A DNA stretch of 7,785 bases from an uncultured Halioglobus sp. (GTDB lineage Bacteria; Pseudomonadota; Gammaproteobacteria; Pseudomonadales; Halieaceae), in assembly GCA_905480565.1 (NCBI GenBank), contig CAJQQW010000271.1, forward strand, positions 1-7,785, read 5' to 3'. Every line of letters starts with the position of its first letter. The stretch's first letter is position 1. Below, piece by piece: positions 1 to 4,535 of this stretch. The translations under genes and the position numbers were made by a program. Below the pieces are notes generated by a model that saw nothing but the letters and a program-made list of their open reading frames with translations, did no database searches and had not been told where the DNA came from.

Positions 1-50
1 GCCCTCAGGGTTGGCGGTTGGCCTTGGCGAGGCGTCACCCAATAAATTCC

Positions 51-141
51 GGAGAGCTGGCCGAGTGGTCGAAGGCGCGCCCCTGCTAAGGGCGTATAGG
101 CTTATACCCTATCGAGGGTTCGAATCCCTCGCTCTCCGCCA
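51..141 (+). tRNA. tRNA-Ser (anticodon GCU)
   Basis: Reads AGC/AGU serine codons. The acceptor strands GGAGAGC (51-57) and GCTCTCC (131-137) pair perfectly, followed by discriminator G138 and an encoded CCA (139-141). The anticodon stem CGCCC (78-82) pairs with GGGCG (90-94) around a seven-base loop with anticodon GCT at 85-87. The T arm has GAGGG, loop TTCGAAT and CCCTC. A long variable arm (about 95-113) makes it a class II tRNA of 91 bases, as expected for serine. I could not define a convincing promoter in the 50 bases upstream; transcription may begin outside the window. The 3' side has collected mobile and accessory DNA, a common fate of tRNA loci. Confidence 0.97.
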
Positions 142-147
142 CACAGT

Positions 148-184
148 CTGCAGGCTGGAGAATCTCCACGGAGATGACCTGCAG
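148..184 (+). other. Trailer hairpin downstream of tRNA-Ser
   Basis: CTGCAGG (148-154) pairs with CCTGCAG (178-184), seven base pairs enclosing 23 bases that themselves hold complementary GGAGA/TCTCC pieces. It starts seven bases after the tRNA CCA and precedes the terminator-like hairpin, so it should be part of the tRNA precursor's 3' trailer. A diverged copy lies at 2652-2688, where one pair (A152-T180) is replaced by G-C, so pairing is kept. Whether the trailer has a role of its own after processing is unknown. Confidence 0.55.
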
Positions 185-192
185 AAACACCG

Positions 193-224
193 GAAGGCCC
201 GCGTTTTGCGGGCCTTCTGCGTTT
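193..224 (+). terminator. Probable terminator of the tRNA-Ser transcript
   Basis: A ten-base-pair, GC-rich perfect stem (193-202 with 208-217) closes a GTTTT loop. The downstream tract (TGCGTTTC) is only weakly T-rich, so termination may be imperfect, but the position about 50 bases after the tRNA fits. The equivalent place in the duplicated block (2702-2722) carries a clearer terminator. Confidence 0.75.
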
Positions 225-253
225 CAGGGTATGTGCAACCTTGACCGGGAGAC

Positions 254-278
254 GGTGTCCCTGGCGAATTAGTAATTC
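254..278 (+). repeat. IS left terminal inverted repeat
   Basis: Begins GGTGTCCCTGGCGAATT and is the reverse complement of 1420-1444 with 24 of 25 positions matching. The outer limit could equally be the TGT at 256. The transposase stop codon (277-279) overlaps its inner edge. A related end occurs at 2380-2404. Confidence 0.9.
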
Positions 279-1356
279 AAGCGGCTATTGGGAGTTGGAA
301 TAGTCCGCGACAATGTTTTTTCCAGCGGTAGTGACCGATATCAACTGTCTTTTCGTCGAAAGATTCGACGGGAGTCGTCCCATCCCGGCTCGAATGACAA
401 CGGTACTCGTTGTAGTACTGCTTATACGTTCGTAGTTTGTTTTCGAGATCAGTTGCGGTCCAAAAGAAGGTCCGATCCAGAAGTTCTCGACGAACACTAC
501 CAATCAGTCTTTCAACAAATGGATGTGACATGGGGGCATATGGGATTGATTTGATTTCCGCGATATCCAGGATGCGGAGATTGGCTTTCCACTGGCGGTA
601 TTGGAATAGCGGATCATTGTCCGTACTAATTCGGCTAGGCCAGCCTTCCACACTTGTTGCCTCGTTGAACATTCGACACAGCGCAGGGCCATCTACATTT
701 CCAGCATGAACCGAAAAGCCAATAATCCTCCGGGTATATTGATCCATGACTACCATGATCCAGTGGCTCTTCAGTGTTATCGATTCGCAGCGAAACAGAT
801 CGATGCTCCACAGACTGTCTTTGGCGTGGCCCAGCGTGGTGAGCCAGGATGGACCCGGGTTACGGGTATCCGGCTTGTAATGGAGTGCCAGGACACGCCG
901 GACAGTGTCTTTATCCACATCCAGTCCAAAGGCCAGATTAATCTGCTGGGCAATACGAGGGCATCCATATCGAGGGTTGTGCCGTTTCATCTCGACGATG
1001 GCATTGATTACTTCCTTGGATGGGCCTTTTGGCCCGGGCTTCTTCCCGCCACGTGGAGAATATAGCGCCCGGTATTTGCGTTTTATCAGTGCGTGGTGGA
1101 ACGAGAGTAGGGTAGACGGCTTGAGGATGATTGCGATACGGGCGATGCGCCTGGGATGAAGAAATAAAGAGAGGAACCCAAGTAGCGTACGATCCCGAGT
1201 GGTCAGATTCGGGGCTCGGTGCCGCGACCTGCTATGAATGATGAGTTGCTGCTTTAGAAGTAGATTTTCAGCGATGACTGTTCGATTGCCACCAGGTCGT
1301 AGAAGTTTGGCTATGGTGGCAAGGAGTTGGAAAAGTAGGTAAACAACATCTCTCAT
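277..1356 (-). CDS. IS transposase, rve integrase-type DDE enzyme
   Basis: A 359-residue transposase that would cut and join the ends of the surrounding element. The N-terminal third is basic with a helix-turn-helix-like region (about 113-160) containing RYGCPRIAQQI, typical of integrase-core transposases. The catalytic core follows: D186 in WSIDLF, D246 in STDNDP and E282 in HPFVERLIG, with exactly 35 residues between the second Asp and the Glu, the D(35)E spacing of the retroviral integrase/IS3/IS481 superfamily. The C-terminus ends WKKHCRGLFQLPIAA. The ATG at 1356 has no strong ribosome site, which is usual for transposases. The frame is open throughout and all catalytic residues are present, so the enzyme may be active. 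It is a single ORF, without the two-frame arrangement of typical IS3 elements. Confidence 0.93.
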   Translation of the reverse strand: MRDVVYLLFQLLATIAKLLRPGGNRTVIAENLLLKQQLIIHSRSRHRAPNLTTRDRTLLGFLSLFLHPRRIARIAIILKPSTLLSFHHALIKRKYRALYSPRGGKKPGPKGPSKEVINAIVEMKRHNPRYGCPRIAQQINLAFGLDVDKDTVRRVLALHYKPDTRNPGPSWLTTLGHAKDSLWSIDLFRCESITLKSHWIMVVMDQYTRRIIGFSVHAGNVDGPALCRMFNEATSVEGWPSRISTDNDPLFQYRQWKANLRILDIAEIKSIPYAPMSHPFVERLIGSVRRELLDRTFFWTATDLENKLRTYKQYYNEYRCHSSRDGTTPVESFDEKTVDIGHYRWKKHCRGLFQLPIAA

Positions 1357-1419
1357 ATTGTCCGAAGGTAATATTCTATCGATGATGGCTGCAACTGCTA
1401 ACTATCAGATACTATAAGG

Positions 1420-1444
1420 GAATTACTAATTCGCCAGGCACACC
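1420..1444 (-). repeat. IS right terminal inverted repeat
   Basis: Read on the minus strand it begins GGTGTGCCTGGCGAATT, matching the left end except for one base (G for C at the sixth position). It lies about 65 bases upstream of the transposase start, so the transposase promoter should fall between this repeat and the ATG. Confidence 0.9.
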
Positions 1445-1575
1445 CTTGAAACCTTGCCATAAAATTCGCTGCGCAGTTGGCCTCAACCAAGAATAACGGT
1501 GACGCTCAATGCGTCCCCTTTCTTTGCCTTTTTTAGTGCCCTTACTAGCGGCTTACCGCAATTTGCGTATCAATA

Positions 1576-1594
1576 TTTGGGGTCAGAGTAAAAA
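1576..1594 (+). repeat. Short motif like the end of a REP-associated transposase element
   Basis: The run TTTGGGGTCAGAGTAAAAA resembles, from memory, the sequence that flanks REP-associated tyrosine (Y1, IS200-like) transposase genes in many gammaproteobacteria. No Y1 transposase ORF is present, so at most this is a remnant end. The rest of 1445-1626 holds no gene or strong structure that I can see; only the short stretch GCGTCCCC (1514-1521) may belong to the same relic. Confidence 0.4.
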
Positions 1595-1626
1595 CTAATC
1601 ATCTCCATCCTATCGCCACCCACAAG

Positions 1627-2010
1627 TTAATTTGCCAATACCGTCGTGGATGAGCGTAAATAATTGGCGAGCTCGTCTTCCTCTATCAGACCTTGCGCAG
1701 CAGCGATGATTTTTTCACCCATTTGCGCCACGTCGTACTGAATCGAGATTCCGTTCAATGCAAGCACGAACTGCATCGAAGTATGTGCCGTGCGTTTGTT
1801 GGCGTCATGAAAGCAATGACCCACTGCTATGTAGCAGGCATAGCTGGCGGCCAGATCGAATGCATCGCCAATCAAGCCGTAAGCTAAGCGGTTCTCAATG
1901 CGGCCTAGTACTGCTTCGATTGATTTGTTGTGAGCCATACCCTGAAGTTCGTTTGGCAGAATCACAGATTCATGAATGCTGATCACCTGGTCGGCCGTTA
2001 AGAAGCGCAT
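1627..2010 (-). CDS. doc: Doc-type toxin (Fic fold) of a phd-doc toxin-antitoxin system
   Basis: A 127-residue protein, almost the length of phage P1 Doc (126). The Fic signature HCFHDANKR lies at residues 65-73, the same place as in P1 Doc, with H65, D69, N71, K72 and R73 all kept. Doc enzymes with the K-containing variant of this motif phosphorylate EF-Tu from ATP and stop translation; that activity is inferred from the family. The ATG at 2010 overlaps the antitoxin TGA by one base (TGATG), implying translational coupling. A GTG one codon upstream (2013) is possible but less likely. All catalytic residues are intact, so it is probably functional. No clear terminator follows on the minus strand. 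The toxin is encoded second, the usual order for this family. Confidence 0.93.
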   Translation of the reverse strand: MRFLTADQVISIHESVILPNELQGMAHNKSIEAVLGRIENRLAYGLIGDAFDLAASYACYIAVGHCFHDANKRTAHTSMQFVLALNGISIQYDVAQMGEKIIAAAQGLIEEDELANYLRSSTTVLAN

Positions 2011-2258
2011 CACTTGTCTTTCAGATAATCATTGACCGCTAGCACGTCTGGGTCCAAGGCGCCCATAAGCTCATCTAACTCTGCGTTGGTTGCGGCGCTG
2101 AACTCCAGTTTCTCCACGGCACTGGCGGGAACAAAATACCCAACGACATTAGAGCGATTGAGAACCGCAACCGGTTGAGAGCCTGCATTTTCAATGACTT
2201 TTTTTGGCTCCCTTAGCTCTGTAACGGAGACTGTCTTCTTGGTCAGCAAAAATTCCAT
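2010..2258 (-). CDS. phd: Phd/YefM-family antitoxin
   Basis: An 82-residue antitoxin encoded just upstream of Doc. Residues 8-47 (KTVSVTELREPKKVIENAG and then PVAVLNR...VVGYFVP) are the typical Phd/YefM N-terminal DNA-binding and dimerisation fold. The acidic C-terminal tail (about 58-82, ending LAVNDYLKDK) is the part that in this family folds onto Doc and blocks its active site. I chose the ATG at 2258 over the in-frame ATG at 2300, because the added 14 residues do not look like the family and the region 2292-2297 reads as a -10 box. The ribosome site is weak (GGA about 11 bases upstream). By family behaviour the Phd dimer, alone and with Doc, should repress its own promoter. Confidence 0.9.
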   Translation of the reverse strand: MEFLLTKKTVSVTELREPKKVIENAGSQPVAVLNRSNVVGYFVPASAVEKLEFSAATNAELDELMGALDPDVLAVNDYLKDK

Positions 2259-2291
2259 CAGGAGTAATTCCAGGTTGTATGTTGATTGCCT

Positions 2292-2320
2292 ATAATACAT
2301 CTTTAAACGTGTATTTAAAA
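2292..2320 (-). promoter_or_regulatory. Candidate phd-doc promoter with operator-like repeat
   Basis: On the minus strand, TATTAT (2297-2292) is five of six to the consensus -10, with TTTTAA (2320-2315) 17 bases upstream as a weak -35. The spacer and -35 are covered by TTTAAA-N6-TTTAAA (2302-2319), a symmetric arrangement suitable for a dimeric repressor such as Phd. Transcription would start about 25-30 bases before the chosen antitoxin ATG. This is pattern-based only. Confidence 0.45.
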
Positions 2321-2379
2321 GTGATTATTACAGGCTTCTAGATGTCCATAGCGAATTCGGAGGGTAGGCCGAGTTGGAT

Positions 2380-2459
2380 GGTGTCCCTGGCGAAATCCTA
2401 ATTCATGTGGTCACTGGTAGCTGAGACTCGCCGAGAACTCTGCCTTTCTTCCATGACGA
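2380..2459 (-). pseudogene. 3' stub of a second, diverged IS of the same family
   Basis: The plus strand at 2380 begins GGTGTCCCTGGCGAA, identical over 15 bases to the left end of the complete IS, and the similarity continues into TAATTCA. Immediately inside, reading on the minus strand from about 2459, one frame gives SWKKGRVLGESQLPVTT and then a stop (2409-2407). This parallels the intact transposase tail RWKKHCRGLFQLPIAA plus stop, including WKK and QLP. So this is the end of a related element together with the last ~17 codons of its transposase. The rest of that gene is absent; beyond 2460 the sequence is unrelated. The orientation matches that of the intact IS. Confidence 0.72.
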
Positions 2460-2575
2460 TTCCCTGATATTTCCCTGTTAATCAGGCTCGTTGACCGTGG
2501 GCTCCGGGAAAAAGTCCATAAAAACAGGAGGGTAGGTTAAGCAATAGGCATAGAAGAGGCCAGAAAGTGAGGGTT

Positions 2576-2604
2576 TTCCCTGTAGATTTCCCATCTACAG
2601 GGAA
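2576..2604. repeat. Perfect 12-bp inverted repeat (strong hairpin)
   Basis: TTCCCTGTAGAT (2576-2587) is followed by a five-base loop TTCCC and the exact complement ATCTACAGGGAA (2593-2604). No T-run follows on either strand, so it is not a standard terminator. The word TTCCCTG also occurs at 2460-2466 and 2471-2477, the latter followed by ATCAGG (2481-2486), which can pair with CCTGAT. The 2460-2604 stretch therefore looks like a small palindromic repetitive element or an element end lying between the IS stub and the duplicated tRNA flank. Confidence 0.6.
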
Positions 2605-2639
2605 TCTAATGAAGACAATCCCTGCCCAGACTGCCACCA

Positions 2640-2760
2640 CCGCCATGCAGTCTGCGGATCAGAGACTTTAAACAGAGACTGGCCGCAGAACCCCCGCAAA
2701 GCCCGCTATTTAGCGGGTTTTTGCATTTCTGGATTCAGCGTAACAGTGACTGGGAGACGG
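2640..2760 (+). repeat. Diverged copy of the tRNA-Ser 3' end and downstream flank
   Basis: This block is collinear with 136-255. Both start CCGCCA-NN-CAGTCTGC, where in the first copy CCGCCA is the tRNA 3' end. Both have a hairpin ending in GCAG exactly 41 bases after the start of CAGTCTGC, then a GC-rich terminator-type hairpin, then GAC(C/T)GGGAGACGG about 107 bases after the block start. The first 49 bases align without a gap at about two thirds identity (32 of 49). No convincing tRNA body precedes this copy. It may be the original chromosomal flank displaced by insertions, an old tandem duplication, or a degraded attachment-site repeat. Confidence 0.6.
2702..2722 (+). terminator. Rho-independent terminator
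   Basis: CCCGCT pairs with AGCGGG around an ATTT loop and is followed by five Ts (2718-2722); the flanking AAA and TTT can extend the stem. It occupies the same place in the duplicated block as the hairpin at 193-217 after tRNA-Ser. On the minus strand only three Ts follow (complement of 2698-2700), so it could act weakly for the glutathione-transferase-like gene ending at 2876. Between it and 2876 I see no gene, only a short GGCGA/TCGCC palindrome near 2795-2806. Confidence 0.75.
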
Positions 2761-2875
2761 GCTTCCCGGGCCAGAATTGCCTGTTTTCTCCAAGGGCGAT
2801 TTCGCCAGTCAAGAGTGGGTGACTTGAACCAGTCCAAAGTGCTTTCTTGTGTGCGCTTTTCAAAACGGACGCTCT

Positions 2876-3742
2876 TTATATGCCTGCAATATCGACCAGG
2901 GTTTTATGCGTGAGTTTATCTCGTACCAAGATTGTTTTCGCAATCAGCGTCTGCAAAAAAGGGGCTTTTGCTTCCCGCGAAAACGCGGGCGTTTCCAGCA
3001 TTCGCTGGCGCCAGGACCACAGGCGGGGGTGCAGCCTTTGTAGCGGGTAGCCCGCGAGCAGAATTCGATTGATGTTGACAGACCAGGAGATGTCGGCCAG
3101 CGACACGGTATTCCCAAGCAGATACCTGCTTGCTTCAAGGTGGCGTTCCAGTTTATCCAGCTCCTGCCTGAACCTGGACGCCGATTCGATAACCTGGGCT
3201 TCAGTGATGCCCTCGTTGGCGGCAAAGTTGCGCCAGTACTCCAGTTCCTCGGCCTTGTGTGAATCGGCCTCGCCGCCAACCCTGCCTGTGCCCGTGTTCT
3301 CGTATTGCTGCAGTTGCTCTTTACTGCGTTGCATCAGTTTGGATGGCGCCGTGAATCTCATGGTGAGGTTACGCAGGTCCACATGCATTGCATCCTCTGT
3401 CTGCAACAGTTCTGCAAGTTCAGCTGAGCATTCCGCCGGCATGAGCGGTGGGTCTGGATACAGTTGTTCCAGGTAGTCGAGAATGTCGTTGCTCTCGATG
3501 TGAACCTGACCATCGTGCACCAGCACCGGCACCAGGCCTCTCGGGTTGATTCCCATAAACCAGTCGCTGTTGTTCTCACGCTTCACCAGGTTGACCGGGT
3601 GGGAGACCCAGTCGATATTCTTGAAATCGAGAAACATGCGGATTTTCTTGGAACAGGTGGAGCCGGAGAAGTGCAGCAGGTGTATGCCTCGCCAATCGAG
3701 CACCTCCTGCGTTGCTATATCGGATTTCGCCAGTTGCACCAT
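2876..3742 (-). CDS. Glutathione S-transferase family protein
   Basis: A 288-residue soluble protein with the two GST domains. The N-terminal thioredoxin-like fold (about 19-98) carries FSGSTCSKKIR at 25-35, the cis-proline pair VP at 71-72 and the glutathione-binding ES at 83-84 (HIESNDILDYLEQLYP). The helical C-terminal domain (about 108-270) contains YLLGNTVSLADISW at 207-220, the usual GST core motif. The STCSKK-R segment, with Ser and Cys at the catalytic position, resembles from memory the SICSMK-R segment of PcpC, the tetrachlorohydroquinone reductive dehalogenase; a maleylpyruvate-isomerase or beta-etherase role is also possible. It is longer than ordinary GSTs (200-230), with about 16 residues before the first strand and an insert near 145-180. 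The ATG lies 5 bases after the TetR stop, with AGGAA eight bases upstream inside the TetR end, so the pair is one transcription unit. Confidence 0.9.
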   Translation of the reverse strand: MVQLAKSDIATQEVLDWRGIHLLHFSGSTCSKKIRMFLDFKNIDWVSHPVNLVKRENNSDWFMGINPRGLVPVLVHDGQVHIESNDILDYLEQLYPDPPLMPAECSAELAELLQTEDAMHVDLRNLTMRFTAPSKLMQRSKEQLQQYENTGTGRVGGEADSHKAEELEYWRNFAANEGITEAQVIESASRFRQELDKLERHLEASRYLLGNTVSLADISWSVNINRILLAGYPLQRLHPRLWSWRQRMLETPAFSREAKAPFLQTLIAKTILVRDKLTHKTLVDIAGI

Positions 3743-3747
3743 GAGTC

Positions 3748-4419
3748 CTATTCCTGGAGCGCGGCGTTGATCACGCTCTCGATTTCGTCATGTTGAATGC
3801 CCAGATTGAGCAGTAGATACCGCGCCCATTCAAGACGGGTCTCCTCGATGGAGTCGTGTTTGATGGCGTTGACCAGCATGCCCACGTAGCTCCAGTTCAG
3901 GATTATGGCCAGGCTGTCCAGGCTCACGGCGAACCGAAAGCGGCCCTGCATCACGCCCTCGGTAAAGTCCCTGACCAGGAATTCTCCCTGGCTTTCGGCG
4001 GTGGCCTTTGCCAGGAAGCGGGGCCGGTCCACCATCTGCCGGGTCAGTGGGTCTTCGGCCATGGCCGTGAAAACCCGCAGTGTCGATCGAGTGACGGATT
4101 CGGCGCGATCACGGGTTTGTTCCAGGGGCACATAAGCTGCGTCACCATAGTCGTGGTAATGCTGCGTCAGCATTGCCAGTACGGCGTCCTGCTTACTGTC
4201 GAAATGATTGTAGAAAGTACTGCGCCCGAGGTCGGCCAGCTCCGCCACCGCTTCAGCGGACGCGTCCTCGTAACCGTGCTTCAGAATCAGGGCCTCTACC
4301 GCGTCCAGCAGTTGTTGCCGGGTACGTTCGCGTTTCCTGACCATTCGGTTGGGGGTGGCGGTTGCAGTCATCGGCGGTTGGATTTCCATCAGGTGCGCAT
4401 CGTCGGCCGAGTGTAACAT
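3748..4419 (-). CDS. TetR/AcrR-family transcriptional regulator
   Basis: Up to 223 residues. Residues 29-85 form the TetR DNA-binding domain: KRERTRQQLLDAVEALILKHGYEDAS, then the recognition region LADLGRSTFYNHFDSKQDAV with the family hallmark TFYNHF(D/E)SK. The remaining helical part (about 90-220) is the ligand-binding and dimerisation domain, which is not recognisable by sequence. The start is uncertain: ATGs at 4419, 4389 and 4371 are in frame and none has a good ribosome site. A weak minus-strand promoter (TTGGGC, 17 bases, TACACT) would overlap the first ATG and favour 4389 or 4371. It is the first gene of a two-gene unit with the GST-like protein and is divergent from the hydrolase-hydroxylase operon, so it most likely represses one or both units until a pathway intermediate binds. 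That role is inference from layout. Confidence 0.92.
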   Translation of the reverse strand: MLHSADDAHLMEIQPPMTATATPNRMVRKRERTRQQLLDAVEALILKHGYEDASAEAVAELADLGRSTFYNHFDSKQDAVLAMLTQHYHDYGDAAYVPLEQTRDRAESVTRSTLRVFTAMAEDPLTRQMVDRPRFLAKATAESQGEFLVRDFTEGVMQGRFRFAVSLDSLAIILNWSYVGMLVNAIKHDSIEETRLEWARYLLLNLGIQHDEIESVINAALQE

Positions 4420-4422
4420 GAA

Positions 4423-4496
4423 GTGGTCAATAGCCCAATTGTGGTCATATGACTAAAAGTGTACATGTGTCCATGTTTGTGCAATGATCCAGGTCA
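4423..4496. promoter_or_regulatory. Divergent control region with candidate TetR operators
   Basis: The space between the two start codons (4420-4535) contains a perfect 10-base palindrome GTCATATGAC (4444-4453), an inverted repeat ACATG-N4-CATGT (4463-4476), and GTGGTCA twice, at 4423-4429 and 4441-4447, exactly 18 bases apart. GGTCAAT recurs at 4492-4498. TetR dimers normally bind palindromes of about 15-30 bases placed like this. I could not identify a convincing sigma70 promoter on the plus strand; TTGTGG (4439) with TACATG (4462) is only three plus three of twelve positions. Confidence 0.5.
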
Positions 4497-4535
4497 ATGC
4501 TCGGAACAACTCGATAGAAATGACGGAGAAGGCGC

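Larger units (their letters stand above)
254..1444 (-). mobile_element. Insertion sequence with a single DDE transposase gene
   Basis: A 1191-base element bounded by nearly perfect inverted repeats of 25 bases, with one transposase ORF filling almost all of it. The transposase stop codon lies inside the left repeat. The single long ORF, the DDE signature and the rve-type integrase fold resemble the IS481/IS3 superfamily; I cannot assign the exact family from sequence alone. No target-site duplication is obvious (left flank ...GGGAGAC, right flank CCCTTGAA...), which could mean an old insertion, a rearranged flank, or boundaries one or two bases from those given. The left end abuts the conserved tRNA-Ser downstream flank, so the element interrupted that flank. 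Confidence 0.88.

Noticed and set aside
18..46. TTGGCC with AATAAA 17 bases later as a promoter for tRNA-Ser.
   Set aside because: Transcription would begin at or inside the tRNA 5' end, and both boxes are poor matches. The true promoter may lie upstream of the window.
706..1065. A 119-codon open frame on the plus strand within the IS.
   Set aside because: It runs antisense to the transposase core, has no ribosome site and no recognisable family.
1445..1626. Integron attC site next to the toxin-antitoxin pair.
   Set aside because: No GTTRRRY/RYYYAAC core pair or attC-like fold is visible around the pair.
2555..2645. A decayed tRNA-Ser before the second flank copy (AATCCCTGCCC and CCGCCA at about the right distances).
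   Set aside because: No acceptor, anticodon or variable arm can be aligned over these 91 bases; only the last six bases match the tRNA end securely.
2798..2808. Reverse-complement match CTGGCGAAATC to the IS stub end, a possible right end of the second element.
   Set aside because: Only 11 bases match, the outer bases do not fit, and it would place the conserved tRNA-flank block inside the element.
3856..4416. A 186-codon open frame on the plus strand opposite the TetR gene.
   Set aside because: The TetR frame carries clear domain motifs; the opposing frame has no family features and is a GC-rich shadow.
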